From Rhinopithecus roxellana (lineage: Eukaryota > Chordata > Mammalia > Primates > Cercopithecidae), in NCBI RefSeq assembly GCF_007565055.1, contig NC_044554.1:49511176-49575175 (forward strand): 64,000 nucleotides of DNA, given 5' to 3'. This document shows positions 31,741 to 54,578 of this stretch, one piece after another. Made by a program: the position numbers and the translations under genes. The stretch's first letter is position 1; the number at the start of each line of letters is the position of its first letter. The notes beneath the pieces were generated by a model. It searched no databases, had not been told where the DNA came from, and was given only the letters and a program-made list of their open reading frames with translations.

Positions 31741-32873
31741 AATATTGATTAATCTTCCCCTCTCTTATACTTTGAGCCTCCCCTTCTCAATTGAATATTT
31801 TCATACACCTTTAACTTTGATCTAATATATCCCAATAAAATAAAAGGAACACTTGATTAAGTTGTGTTTTGGAGCCATCTCTCCATTTGTTGGGATGGAT
31901 GTGAAGCTTTGGTACCTTCTTTCAATCCTGCAGGTACCACCGAAGTACCTACAGTTGTCCCTGGAGACCCCAGCTGCAAAATGGGATAAGTGTCTTGCTG
32001 ATCATTTTATCTGGGGGTTAAGCCCCTGCAGAATTAGTGAACCCCCCCCAACTGAATATGTATTTAAAGTCCAGAAGTTCTTAAACATTTATGTGCCCCA
32101 GACCTCTTTGGCAACCTGGAAAGTCCATGCTTCCCTCTCAAAATAGTATTAAAAGTGTAAAGTAAAATACATATAATTACAAAGGAAATCAACTATATCA
32201 AAATGTAGTTATAAAATTGTGATATCATAATACATCTGCTTCATTTTATAGAAGCATTAAATCAGAAAAGGTAGAGGCAGGTTTAATACTACCATAATTT
32301 CAAAGTAGTGATGGACATTAAAGGATATTGTAAAAAATCTTCAGGTAATACAAACATCTGTGACTTCTATTGGTGATTAAGACACAGTATGATACAATAC
32401 CTCAAACACTACTGTGGTTTTCTGTCTACTTGTATAACTGATGTAAATGGGGAATTCCAGTTACAAGTGACTGAATGTAAAAATGGATTTTTTCCCATCC
32501 ACGGTTATAGACTCTGGGTTCTGTCCATGGGTCCTGGGACAAGAATCTCAGTTTTAGATAGTACTGTCGCTGAACTTGATTGGTTCCTTTTGTCCAAGAA
32601 CTATCCACAGGAGATTAGGAACACACACCAGCAACAACAGAGAGAACGGAAGGCGTAGTCTCACCTTAGGGCTGTGTCTCAAAGGGGAAGGGTTAGGAAG
32701 TGCCAGCGCCACAGTGGGGGCATTCTGCCAAAGTCCTGTATTTTTAGACTTTGGAAATGAACTGGTTAATATACTGATTTCATTGTCGAACTAAAACCTT
32801 TGAGTGGCGGCAGAGACTTACATAGGCTTTCCCATAAACTACTTGGGATGGAAAGAACGACAAGACAGGAGGA

Positions 32874-32874
<1 letters not shown>

Positions 32875-32923
<49 letters not shown>
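32875..32923 (+). repeat. (TG)n microsatellite
   Basis: About 24 uninterrupted TG units next to the former tail end of an antisense Alu. Confidence 0.97.
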
Positions 32924-32926
<3 letters not shown>

Positions 32927-32929
32927 TTG

Positions 32930-33197
32930 TTTGTCACCCAGGCTGGAATGCAGTGGTGCAATCCTGGCTCACTGCAGCCTCGACCTCACTGGCTCAAGCA
33001 ATCCTTCCACCTCTGCCCCCTGAGTAACTGGGCCCACAGGCACCTGGCACCACACACCCCGCTAAGTTTGTAATTTTTGTAGAGACAAGGTTTTACCCTG
33101 TTGCCCTCTGCTTTCAAACTCCTGGGCTCAAGTTATTTGCACACCTTGGCCTCCCAGAGTGCTGGGATTAAAAGCGTGAGCCACGGCGACTGCCTGT
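32930..33197 (-). repeat. AluJ-like SINE (antisense)
   Basis: 'gtcacccaggctggaatgca' to '...gagccacggcgactgcc', diverged, with its tail replaced by (TG)n. Confidence 0.92.
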
Positions 33198-33199
33198 GT

Positions 33200-33600
33200 G
33201 TAATTTTTAAAGAAAAATGGGTATACTCTAATTCTTATAGCCTATTGTTTTACAGTGTCACAATAGGCCATGAACAAGTTTCCATGTCAACAAATGCAGT
33301 CATAAAATATTATTAATGTCTGCCTAATATTCTATTATGGACATATACCATAATTTATTTAATACATCCCCAAGTTTGAATGTATAGGTTGTGTATAACC
33401 TTCCTTATTATGTAAACAGTGCTCTGATGAGTGCTGTGGTTAAATTGTTGTCCACATTCTATTTTTATTTCTTTGGAATATTCCTATAAAGGGAATAGTC
33501 GTATGACAATTCAGTAACAACCACAACAGCGATGGATATTTTAAAGATTTTTTTTTTTATCAGTACTGTCAAATTGTCCTCAAGAAGGGTTGTTCCAGTT
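33200..33600 (+). repeat. Possible L1-type LINE 3' remnant
   Basis: AT-rich text with 'tgaacaagtttccatgtcaa', 'acagtgctctgatgagtgct', 'tggaatattcctataaaggg' and 'actgtcaaattgtcctcaag' resembles old L1 3' sequence. Weak support. Confidence 0.4.
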
Positions 33601-35644
33601 CATACTAGAACTAGGATCTTTGGCCTTGGCTTAGAAGATGGCAAGGAGACTGGGACAATGGCCCTAACTAGTGAGAAGTAGCAGAACCTTTGTATAAGAA
33701 GCCCTGCAGGGAGCAGGAAGGAAGCTGGCCAGGAATGTGCCTAGAATATTCTACTTCTTTGTGTGTGGGTAGCGGGGAGGGACTGGAAATACCTTCAAGA
33801 CAGAATGAGAGATGGGACTGAGTCTCCAAGACCTGGAATCCCTCGTGTTAAATCATTTGGATAAATGCAGCCTTATATAGTTGTGTTAAGGAGACCAAGG
33901 GGAGGGGTTTGCATTCAAGTTGGGACCACAGTAAGAGATACATAGTCATATATAAATATATGTATTACTCAGGGAGAGCCATAAGGAGACAGAAGTTTCA
34001 GGTGGGAAGGCAAGAGCATAATGGCCATGTGGTCCATTGCCTCATTACCTGGTCAGTCCCCTGTCGTGTTTTCTCTGCTCAAATAATAGGGATGTGTGGG
34101 CAACTAGAATAATGGAGGCTCTTTGTTCTTTTTTTTTTTTTTTTTTTTTTTTTTAATCATCTCTCCATCTTCTTTCCTTTGCAACTGGACAGCATATTCC
34201 ATGAGAGCAGAAACCATTTGATACTTCTTTTATATAACGAACAATGATAGATATGAAAAAAGAAAATGCTTTCTAATTCTCTCCACTGTTGAAATAAGGT
34301 AGCAGATCCTGCCACAAGCTACACTAAACGATTAAAATCTAAGCATACCTGCAACTGATTATTATCTCTTTCCTTCCCGCGGTTTTATAGATGTAGATTT
34401 GGTTTATTTCTTCATGCACATACACCAAAGATGGATTCTCTCACCATAATCCCATCTCCCCAATCTGCAATTCAATTGTTAGTGTCTTCACCCACATCTT
34501 CATCTGCCGCCCCATGGGATGTAGCTCTCCACTCACAATGTAAAGGTTACAAAGTTACATCCGTAAGACTTAGTTTCCCTGTTAGGAGCCCACACCAGGG
34601 ACCCCTGGCCCGTTGCCTTCTCTCTCTGCAACCTCGGAGGGACCAAAAAGTCGGCGAGGTGCAGTCAGAGCCTGGATGGGCACTTGCTTCTGTGAATGCC
34701 CGCCTGCCCACTCTCTCACACCTTCGGCTTTCTGGGTACAGCTTAGACAAAAAGGTCTCCTTGTCCTTTCTCAAACATCTTTTCTGGACTCCACTTCTTG
34801 CCTGCTGTAACCAAAGTGCTCACTTAACCCTTGCAACTTAGACCTTCATCTCCTCCCCATGGGGCCTGAGGTATGTACCTGGCCCCGTCCCACGAGCCAG
34901 AGGCCAATCTTTCTCTTTGCTGCTTCGGGACCGCCTTGCTTTCATTTGTCCGAGAAGACCACGTCTCAGAAAGTTAAATTGGATTCAAGACGATGTCTTC
35001 TAGCCAGCCTCGGGTCCTGACATTGTTGTTAGTCTACTGCGAATAAACTATCCTCGTCATACTCTCCCATCCCCAACCAGGCCTGGAGCTCGACTATCTG
35101 CATATCCCCACACCCACCCCTGAATGTCCAGCGAGCATAGAGAAGTGGCCCACACGATCCACTTTCAAAGACTTCACGTTCTGTTTGGGTGGACAAAATA
35201 GCGCACTTGAAACGCAGAGCCCAAAGCTGTGTCCAATCACGTTTCTGTGTGTGTCCCAGATGCGGCCCCAGGAAGAAAACAAGTGTTTGCGGAATTTGGT
35301 GGCCAAAGGCCCTTCGGCCCGGCTTTATTCTCACCACCGCCCCCGCCCCCCCTTCCTCTCAGGGCATCCCCTGCCCCCGGCCCGCAAAATCCATCAACCA
35401 GAACCTCGGGGTAGGCCCTGGGTTCGTGCCCCTGCTCCTGAAACCCAAGCTGGGGTTCTCCAGGCGAGAGCCCCGGGAAAGGGGCTGGGCACGGGCAGGC
35501 AGGGGGGCGCGGCGGCGGGGGCCCCAGATCCCGGAGGGAGCGCCGCGGCTCGGCCGGGGCAGGGGCGGGGAGGCGTGGGGCGCAGCCAATCCCCGGGCCG
35601 CCCCCTCCCCGGCCGCGGCGAGCCGAGCCGGGGCGGGGGAGCCA

Positions 35645-35674
35645 GGCGGCGGCGGCGGCGGCAGCGGCGGCGGC
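35645..35674 (+). repeat. FAM131B: GGC trinucleotide repeat in the probable FAM131B 5' UTR
   Basis: Six GGC, one AGC, three GGC in register, about 165 bp upstream of the start codon. Confidence 0.9.
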
Positions 35675-35696
35675 GACGGAGCTGCGGTGGGGAGGG

Positions 35697-35810
35697 ATGG
35701 AGAGGGGAGGGGGGAGCGGAGCCGAGCGGAGACAGCCGCGGCGCTGCAGAGCGGCTGGGGCGGCGGCGCGGCTCCCGGTGCTCCCCCCGGCGCGCGCCCC
35801 GAGTCGGTGA
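35697..35810 (+). CDS. Upstream ORF (37 codons) in the FAM131B leader
   Basis: ATG at 35697 in strong context (ggg-ATG-G), open for 37 codons, TGA at 35808-35810, 27 bp before the FAM131B ATG. The predicted peptide is Arg/Gly/Ala-rich, as expected of GC-rich DNA, so it more likely has a regulatory than a protein role. It is relevant only if the transcript starts upstream of 35697. Confidence 0.45.
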   Translation: MERGGGSGAERRQPRRCRAAGAAARLPVLPPARAPSR

Positions 35811-35837
35811 GGGCCCGGCCCGGCGGCCCCCGGAGCC

Positions 35838-44930
<9,093 letters not shown>

Positions 44931-46270
44931 GGGCTCAAATGCCCACTGCCAGTCCCCTACCCAGGCTTCAGCGTCTCTCTTGGCCTGGGAAGTAGGAGGG
45001 ATGTGATGCTGGAGAAGGTTACAGGCTGTGTTCAATGACACTAAACAGAACATGGTGGCATCCTCTGACTGTGACTGTCTTATTTGGGGGATGGAGGAGA
45101 CTGGGAACAGGGGAGGCAAAGGAGGAGAATGTCGGAGTGGGGGCACAATGGCAGAATTAAGCAAGGCATACGGGATGGCAAGGTTGGGGAGAAAAACCTT
45201 GGGTACGGAGCAAGGGTTTGGGGATGCTCACAACACCTGGCCTCCCTTTGTAGAGAAAACGCGCTAATGGAGTGCACAGCCAGGCTTCCTGCTGCTGATC
45301 TGGGGAGGATGAAAATGTGACTGTCCCAAGTGCAGGCAGCACTCAAGAGCCCTGCCATCTTGACGCTTAGCTCCTAACTCTCCACCCCTAGGAGAGGCAT
45401 CTCAAGAACCAGTCTAAGAGGGGGCTGGTGTCTGAGTGACCCAGTGACCTAGCTGCTCTGAGCCCTGATTCTTGGCAGGAGAGGCCCTGGCTAGAGCAGC
45501 TCCAGGGCAGAGCTGACCTTTGGCAGGACAAGTCAATAACTACAGTGGAGAGAGGGAGGATGTGTTTCCTAGGGAGTAACCTGGACACTGGAGGGCGAGG
45601 AAGCTGTGCTGTGGAATAGAAGGTTTTCTGCCAGAGGGAGTCAGCGGACACCATGGGGGCACGATTGTTGGGCAACAGGGCACCTGCTTCTCTCAGTGCC
45701 CTAGTCACGGCCTGGCCTGGAGACGCATCGGGGTCAGAGGCAGATTGCAGGAGCGGATGTGGGCCAGCGCAGGGCTCCAAGAGAAGCGGCTGTGGCTGGC
45801 CCGGAGGCACATTCTGGGGTGGTCAGTGCCTGAGGCCATAGGATGGTCCCATCCCCTCCTCCAACATGGCACTTACAGGGCCACAGTCATTCTGGGCCTC
45901 CCCTCACCCCACCTCTTGTAGACACTGAGGCACAGATAGCACAGTACTGGGACAAGAGCACTGGGGAATTGTTGCGGGGGGGCGGGAGGCAGAGAGAGGC
46001 AGGGGATTCCCTTCCTGCATACCAGGAACACTCAGGAAGCCCCATGGAATATCAGGGGTGCTTTGCTAGGGTTAGGGCCACCTGCCTGGCTGGGAATGGG
46101 GAGAATAGTCGAAATAATTGACCAAGGCTCCTCCCTGCCTAAATGCTGATTCCTCCTTTAAGACTATCACTATCACATTAAAAAAATTCCTGAAAGAGGC
46201 ATGGAATGTGGCATGACCTCGCCACATTCAGGATGCACCCTGCCCCACACAAGTTCACCCTCAGACTGGG
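44931..46270. other. Intergenic stretch between FAM131B and CLCN1 3' ends
   Basis: About 1.3 kb without a recognisable gene, repeat or conserved ORF. Confidence 0.6.
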
Positions 46271-49200
46271 CCTCTGGACTGTCTTTATGAGGAGGTCGTG
46301 GGAGGGGGTCAAAGGATCAGTTCATCCTCATCCTCCTCGTCTGTGGATCGCAGGCTGGGGCCCTGCAAGATGTCAGCCAGCTCCTCTTCCACCCCTGGAC
46401 TCTCCACCAGTTCCAGCTCCTCCAGCTCACCCTCTATCTTGCCTAGGGCCAGGGAGAGAGGGGGCTCTGGGGAAGGGGATGGCACAGGGGTCTCTGGGGA
46501 GGCAGCAGTCACATCCCCTGCTCCAGTGGCCCCAGGCCTATCCTCAGGCAGGTTCCAGTTCTCTGCAGAAGGTGGGGGTCCCCCGGGACTCTTTCGAGTT
46601 GAAGTCGTGTTCCGGAAGCTGGCAAGGGGAGGGCGGAGCTGCACCCCAGACTTGGTGTGCCCCTCAATGGCCTTCTGTAGCTGAAGAGCAGTGGGAAAGG
46701 AAAAGAGGGTAAAAAGTTGGAAAAAGAAAAAAGATGGGGGCAGTGAGAGACAAACAGAAAAGAACAGATACGATGAAAGGAGAAAAGAACAGGACAGATA
46801 CAGAGTGGCAAAAGGGGGAGAAAAGAAACAGACAATAAGGAACAATCAGAGAAAGAAGACAGAAGAAGGACAAGAAAAGGGGCGTGACAAAAGATCCGCC
46901 TGCCCAGACTCAGACCCTTGGGTGAACTCTTCCTTCCTAGTCACCACCTGCAGCCACATCCCCCCACTGCCCTATTTCCACAGCTTTCCCCAAAGCACAT
47001 CCCCGAGAAACAGTGACTCATGCCTGGAACCCCATCTCAAACCCACACTATCTACGGAAGATCACATGGGCCCCATCTGGGGTGGAGAATTCCATTCCCT
47101 TCAGGGCTGTGGCCATAACGGGCTTTGTAGTCTCCTCTACCTCGGCTGGCTGCTTCCTCTACCCCCTCCAATCTCCGCATAAGAAATAGAGAGGGGAGCC
47201 GGGCCCTGGTGGCTCACGTCTGGAATCGCAGCACTTTGGGAAGCCGAGGCGGGCAGATCACCTGAGGTCAGGAGTTCGAGACCAGCCTGCCCAACATGGT
47301 GAAACCCCATCTCTACTAAAAATACAAAAAATTAGCCAGGTATGGTGGCAGGTGCCTGTAATCCCAGCTACTCGGGAGGCTGAGGCAGGAGAATCACTTG
47401 AACCCGGAAGGCAGAGGTTGCAGTGAGCTGAGATCATACCACTGCACTCCAGCCTGGGTGACAAGAGCGAAACTCTGTCTCAAAAAAAAAAAAAAAAAAA
47501 AGAAATAGAGAAGGGAATCTGAGGGGACTTCTGAGATGCTAATATCCCCTCTGTCCTCCCTGCATCCCCTTATCCTGTGCCCAGCCTCCCTCCTGTTGCT
47601 CAAATGGGACACATCGTGATTACCTCCTCCAGGGCCAAGACGCCCCTGAGCTTCCCCATGCTGGTCACATAAGCGAGGTGGAGGCCGAGGAGTGAGAACA
47701 GGGTGTGAGTCTGAGGATAAAGAGCACAGGTCAGTGCATGTTCCTTGGCCCACAGCTCTCCTGCCTTCCCCGCAGCCCTGAGCAGTCAGCAAAGGACTCA
47801 CCTTGTGCAGGGTTGTCTGCTCCACCAGCTGGAAGGGAGACTGGTCAATACAGCAGGAATCAAAACAGACAGGTTGGCTCAGCTGCTCCTGCTCCCAGGC
47901 CTCAATCTGTCAGCCAGAGGATGAAAGTCACGAAAATCACGGAACCTCCTTTCACCCCAGATACCTGATTTTCATCCCAAACAGCCCTCCTAACCCCTGC
48001 CCAGAATCTGGAAACATGCAAGAACTGATCACAGATCCCCCAGATCAGAGGCCCTCCTCCTTCTTCCCGGGAACAGAGCCTCTCTGCCCTTCCTCATCAG
48101 GAACCCCCAACCTACCCTGCAACCCCCAGGTACCCAGAACATCCCTCCCTGTTCTAGGCCCCAACTCTCCCATCCCCTGGCATCCCAAACATTTGTTATT
48201 CCCAAACTATCTTTCCCATCTATTTTCCACTACTACTATAAGATGTGGGGCTCCAATCAAACCAGACTGCTTTCTGCTCTTCAAACACGCCTTCCCCTTT
48301 GTCTTTGCTGTTCTGACCATCTGGAGTTCCTTTACCTGCCCTACCCTGTCCCTGCAGTGTATGTATTTCCTGACTCTCCCAATCAGACATGCTTCTCCCC
48401 TTTTTTAAATTCTCATAGTATTAGCTGGTCTCACCTTTTCAGAAATGACATTGGCCATACTTCCTGCTGTATTGGCATTTGTCTTACCTTTGCACTTGTC
48501 TTGAGTGTTATGTGGTATTGGCTGCTGTATATTGTGAAGAAACTAGCACATCACCTCTCATGCAGGGAACCATGGTGAGCACTTGTTGAAACTGAAGAGC
48601 TATACTGGACCTCATGGCACTTAGTTGACTTGAGCAAAGCCGGTTTTTGTTTGTTTGTTTTTGTCTATGACAGAAGCATTAAGGCACAAAGGCCAACCAT
48701 CCTCTTGACTTTAGATATGCACACCAAAATTCCCAAGAGTCCAAATAATCCATTACATACCTGGCTCTCATACATTTTTCTAACATTTCTAAAATCTCTT
48801 TTCAGTCAGTACCCTCTGAATGATCTAGAACTCTATTTTCCTATTTGTCCAAATCTACACCTCTCAGACTTCAGAGAACATCACCAAAGGGCATTATATA
48901 GATTTAGGATCTAGTGTGTAGCCCATAGTGATGCTCACTCCACCTGTCCTGTCCTGATATTTCTGGATTATAATCATGCCTCCTCTATACTCTCATCTTC
49001 CTGACTAATGGATTACACAGGGTTACATAGCATAGGATGGATGACCACTTAGCAGGTGTGTTGTAGAGAAGATTTAGATATAGGATGGGGGCTAGACCTT
49101 GCCAAATGGTTTGGTCCATCCCGTCCTCTTGGTCTTTTCTATGATTATCTGTGGCCTTACGTTCCATTTTTGCCTTTCCTTAAAAATAACACGCCAACAT

Positions 49201-52200
49201 TTTCAGTGAATGATTATCAAGTACATCCTCTTTGCCAAGCATTATTCTAATTGCCATACCCGTCTTAGCTCATTTACTCTTCTCCAATAACCCTATCATT
49301 ATCTTCACTTTATAGATGAGGAAACAGAGGCACAGTGTGGAAGTCATTTGCCCAGGATTACACAGTAATTGGTGGAGCTGGGCTTCTAACTTTGACTGCT
49401 GTTTGTATTCCAGGTACATCTCCAGCTTTTGCCCAAGGGATGCAGGATGTTGCTGTTGAGGCTGATGTGTTCCACTACTTGAATAAGCTCGGTACCAGTT
49501 AGAAACAGAGCTCTGTGTGTACTCCAGAGTATGCAGAATTAAACAAATCCTAGTAGGGACTTCTGGCAACATATAATTGAATCTTTCAATATTCCCATAC
49601 TGCCCCCATACTGTTTTTTGGTCAATATCAACATCTTGATATTGTCAAGGGTATCATCTGGTCTGAAAATTGTGTTCAAAATATCTTGAATTTCAACTCC
49701 TATTGGATCTTATCCCTCTAAAATGTCTCAGTGGGTCACATGGTAGTTGGTAGCTCCTTGAAGTCCTCTCTGGGAAAGACATAAGCTAGAAATGATGGTC
49801 TGTCTTATTTTTAATCCCTGGCTACACTTTATTTCCAGTGGTCATTTGATAGCCACACTGATAAACTAGCTGGTTTTCAATCTTTGGAGCATTAAATAAA
49901 AAAAAAAAAGAAAAAAAGAAAAGCTTATTATTATTGGTTTGAGCAACCTAACAAAGTACTCCTTAATTGCAGTTATGGCCTTTCTGATTTCTGCTTGTGG
50001 GCAGAAGGAATAGTTGTTCCTTTCCCTCTGTGATCATCTATTTGAGTTTTTCACAAGTCATTTGTCAGAAGTGTGTGTGTGTTTTGAGGGGTGGGGAAGG
50101 TTTTCCTTCTCTCTTGTCACTCACAACACCTTCCTCCAACCCTGTAATGCTTCTCATTGTCAGCACATATATATTCCGGATATCCAATAAGATGTTTATT
50201 TAAAAATCCTATCCGCTGTGTTTTTTTGTCAGTTTCATACTTTACAAGCTTTACGTTTTCAGCGTTTGCAGCAAACTGTGCATTCTTTTACCATATGGAA
50301 TAGTTGCCAGTGGATTTTTTGTTGTTGTTTCTCCACAACCCCTTGGTATGTTCTGATCTGGACCGTTCAGCTGCCTACTTCCAATCACTATTCCACGTTC
50401 TGTTCCCTCCTCACAGCCAAGTGCATTCAGAATGCTTGACTTTTCTCTCTTGAAGATTGGATAACCACCTCTTTTAGGAAAGTAGGCATTTGTTTGTCCC
50501 CATGAGGCACCATGGTCATTATTTTCTTCCTTTTTCAATTCTTCCCAGTAGCAATGCCTAGCATTTTCCAGTTGTTCACTGTCTCAGGGCTCTGATCAAT
50601 CCAGCACAGTAACCTCCACCAGGGGCAGATTTCCTCATTTTGGGTTTTTTTTTTTTCCTTTTTCTTTTCTTTTCTTCTTTTGTTTTGTTTTGTTTTGTTT
50701 TGTTTTTGAAGTGGAGTCTGGCTCTGTCACTCAGGTTGGAGTGCAGTGGTGCGATCTCACCTCACTGCAACCTCCGCCTCCCAGGTTCAAGTGATTTTCG
50801 TGCCTCAGCCTCCCAAGTACCTGGGATTACAGGCGTGTGCCATCATGCCCGGCTAATTTTTGTATTTTTAGTAGAAATGCAGTTTCACCATGTTGGCCAG
50901 GTTGGTCTCAAACTCCTGACCTCAAGTCATCTGCCTGCCTCGGCCTCCCAAAGTGCTGGGATTACAGGCGTGAGCCACCACGCCCGGCCTCCCATTTTAG
51001 TTTTGATGTTCTTCTTCCATGTTGCTGTTTTAGTGCCAGCCTCCTGGTGACATTTTACCTCCATTAAAGCTTTGCCTGATCCAGAAAGTCCATAATCTCT
51101 AAAAGATCTGGGGCTCATCTTAGCACCATGGCCCCATTTACTCATGGAGGCTCAAAGTTTTTCTCCTGAAATAACGTGTCCCTCCGAGAACACCTCCATG
51201 TCCCATCACACACTCATTAATCTCTCCATAATCATCCTTATTTCCATCCTGTCAAAATACTTCCCATCTAGATCACATTCTATTTCATGACAACACAATA
51301 AAGAAGGTAGAAACAAATTAGCAATATCTTCATTTGACAGAACAATCTACCCCAGGTTTTGGTTTCCCTTACTCACCTCTTCAGGTGACATGTTATCCAC
51401 TAAATCTGTGGAATCCTAGAGAAGAAAAACACAGGCCCAAGTTCTTTCCCTTTTCTTCCCACGGTTCATGTGGTTCCCAATGAAACAATAGCCATCCCTC
51501 CCTGGCCAGGACCACCGATGCCTCCTTTCCATTAATCATCCCTTCCATATGATTAAACTCCTCCTCCTTGGTGGGGTCTCTGCCTTCCTGATTTAAGAAC
51601 CATGGGTTTCTCACTCTTCAAGGGTAGGCTCCCTTTCCGCTGCATCCCAAACACATCTCCTCACCTGGGTTGCTTTCTTCTTTGAGGGGCGAGCTCTGCC
51701 CAGCAGGCAGTGAAGCAGGGACTGGAGGATGGAGGGTCTCTGACCTGAGAGGAAAGGTGAGTGGATGGAAATGGACACAAAGCAACAGGAAACGGCCAGG
51801 GGCCCCACTCAGTGCCTGACACTTGCCTCCAAAGAGCTGCACTTCCCAGGTACCTCACCCTCTCTTCCACTGTCCTAAATCACCCTCTGCTCCCACTCCC
51901 TGGGACAGTAACAAGGAGAATTGATGAATAAGAACCCTTTCCTCCTTCAATCCCCCAGCCTCACCCCCGACCCCACACCACATAGGAGTTGCATGCAGGT
52001 CAAGGTCAGGTCCAAGTGACCAGAGATAATCCACAAGGCATGAGTTGGGGTGCATGAGGGAAGAGCGTCACCTTCAGGCTCTGGTGCTTCCGGCTGCCGT
52101 TTGTGGCCAGGCAGAGGCCCATTGGGTTCTTCTGGGGACAGAGGGGCAGTAGTAGAGGGGTTGAGAGGAAGGGAAGGAGGAAGCTGTAAGGAAGAGTAAG

Positions 52201-54494
52201 AAATCTCAGCCTGGAAACAGAGACTGCCTGGGTGGGGCCTTCACTGCCTTTACCAGTCGGTGGATGTTCTGGGAAAGCGAACTCTATTCTTCTCCCCAGT
52301 TCAGAAATTCCTATATCCCTTTGAATTGTCGAGGAGACCGTCATCTGCAACCTTATCTTCTTTAGTCCCTGGACCCAGAGGCACTCGTCTCTTTGGTACC
52401 TGACCCAGAATTTCTGGCTTTCTCAGTTACCAGCCTTTCCCCTACTTTCAGGGAAACTACCCCTGTCCCAAGCCCAGCCCAGCTCAGACGACTCTTTTCC
52501 TTTTGCCCCTGATCTATCCCACTCCCTGGCCCTTCCTGGCGCGGTCACCTCGCTCTTCATAGAGAGGTCTTCGTCTTCATCCTCATCCACAAAGGCGAAG
52601 GACTCGGGCCGGCCTGGAGGCGCGCCGGGGAGCCCCTCCCCAGCCAGCCGCGCCTTCCCGTCGTAAGGCAGCTCCGACAACTTCCGCGCCATCTCCTGGG
52701 CCGCGTGCAGCCTGCGCTCAGGACACAGGTGGCGCTGCAGGAGGGCCTGCAGTTCCGACCGCTCCACCGAGCCCAGCAGGATCATTGAATCTGAGGGAAA
52801 TCGACGCCCTGCCTGAGCAACCCCTCCAAGCCCTCCCGCACCACCGCGCTCCGCACCCCTGAGAATGAACAGGAGAAACGCCACCCCGCCCCCCGTCCCC
52901 ATATCTTTCTCAGCTTCCTACAAACTCATTTTAAGAATCCAGCAAGATTAACCTCACTCAATCCCTTTTATTTCATCCATTTCGCAGGTACGCGGCCAAT
53001 TCCAATTGGTAGAGCACTAATTGGGCTAATTTGTATTTATTTTGATGAGGCCTTATATAGATTTCAGATAGGTGAGCTGATAATTAAGTAGGCTAACCAA
53101 TGCTGTCCAAATAAAAAGAAACATGAGAAGCCATTTAAATAAGCTGAGGCGTGAATCACGCTTTGAAAGAACTCTATAAGCAATACAAACATTATATCTC
53201 TCCGTGGAAGAAGGGAAACAAGGGAACTCTCCCCTTTGTATCTGACATTTCATCACTTAAAAAACCTGGGCCGGGCGCGGTGGCTCACGCCTGTAATCCC
53301 AGCACTTTGGAAGGCCGAGGTGGACGGGTCGCCTGAGGTCAGGAGTTCGAGACCAGCTTTGGCCAACATGATGAAACCCCATCTCTACTGAAAATACAAA
53401 AATTAGCTGGGCGTGGTGGCAGGCGCCTGTAATCCCAGCTACTCGGGAGACTGAGGCAGGAGAATCGCTTGAACCCAGGAGGCAGAGGTTGCAGTGAGCT
53501 GAGATCGCACCACTGCACTCCAGCCTGGACAGCAAGAGCAAGATTTTGTCTAAAAAAAAAACCCTGCTAGGATAAAAACAAAATGCCTACTTTTCCTGAG
53601 AAGATTCTTTTATATGATTATGGAAATTCTGCTACTATAATTAACATTTTTATTAAGTTTTAAGGCCATGACATCGCAGCAGTGTTATGGAGATGAATTC
53701 TACTGTTAGGTCTCAGTCATTATTATGAAAACCTTGCCCCTCACTTCTTGGCTGTGCCCCTGCTCTAATAAAGAGCCTCTGCTGTAGAACGTGGAAGGTA
53801 TCTGAGATTTGGGGAAATATTTGAATTACTCTAATTTGAGAAATTTGGATATTCTGATTATCAGAAATCAGAACTAACAATCTTAATGGCTCTAAATGGC
53901 CCTACATAATTTTTCTTAATTACACTAATTCAAACATTAGGAAAGAATTCATTTAATATCTAGTAGATACCTATAACAAGGCACTCTGGGTATATAGAAT
54001 TCATAGACTCTATTCTCAAGGAATGCCCACTTAGTGAGAAGACAAGATATAGATACTTAAACGACAATAAGAAATCATACAAAGCAGGATGAGGTGTCAA
54101 AGGATGGTGAAGGCAGAGAAATGTGAAATTATTGTTTACTACAAACCATTCACTCCTCCATATGAAACAGTTCAAGCCAGGCGCAGTGGCTCACGCCTGT
54201 AATCCCAGCACTTTGGGAGGCTGAGGCGGGTGGATCGCCTGGGGTCAGGAGTTCGAGACCAGCCTGGTCAACACGGTGAAATCCCGTCTCTACTAAAAAT
54301 ACAAAATTAGCAGGGCATGGTGGTGCGTTCCTGTAATCCCAGCTACTCGGGAGACTGAGGCAGGGAAATCACTTAGAACCCAGGAGATGGAGGCTGCAGT
54401 GAGCTGAGATGTTGCCATTGCAGTCCTGCCTGGGCAATAGAGCAAGGCCCTGTCAAAAAAAGAAAGAAAGAGAGACAGAGAAAGAAAGAAAGGA

Positions 54495-54578
<84 letters not shown>

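Larger units (their letters stand above)
14381..35640. other. Intergenic region between divergent ZYX and FAM131B
   Basis: About 21 kb that is mostly interspersed repeats, listed separately. Stretches over 300 bp where I recognise nothing include roughly 15360-16720, 17030-17540, 18650-19350, 19680-20750, 21780-22510, 25560-26210, 27170-28510, 29145-29700, 30001-30410, 31760-32870 and 33600-35300. ORFs there of up to about 130 codons have no family signature, splice structure or conservation evidence. Confidence 0.8.
47907..51376 (-). other. CLCN1: CLCN1 intron 20
   Basis: 3.5 kb. It holds a MIR-like fragment (about 49205-49400), an unassigned ORF-bearing segment (about 50218-51145) and an Alu within it. 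47920-49200 and 49400-50200 show nothing I can name. Confidence 0.8.
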
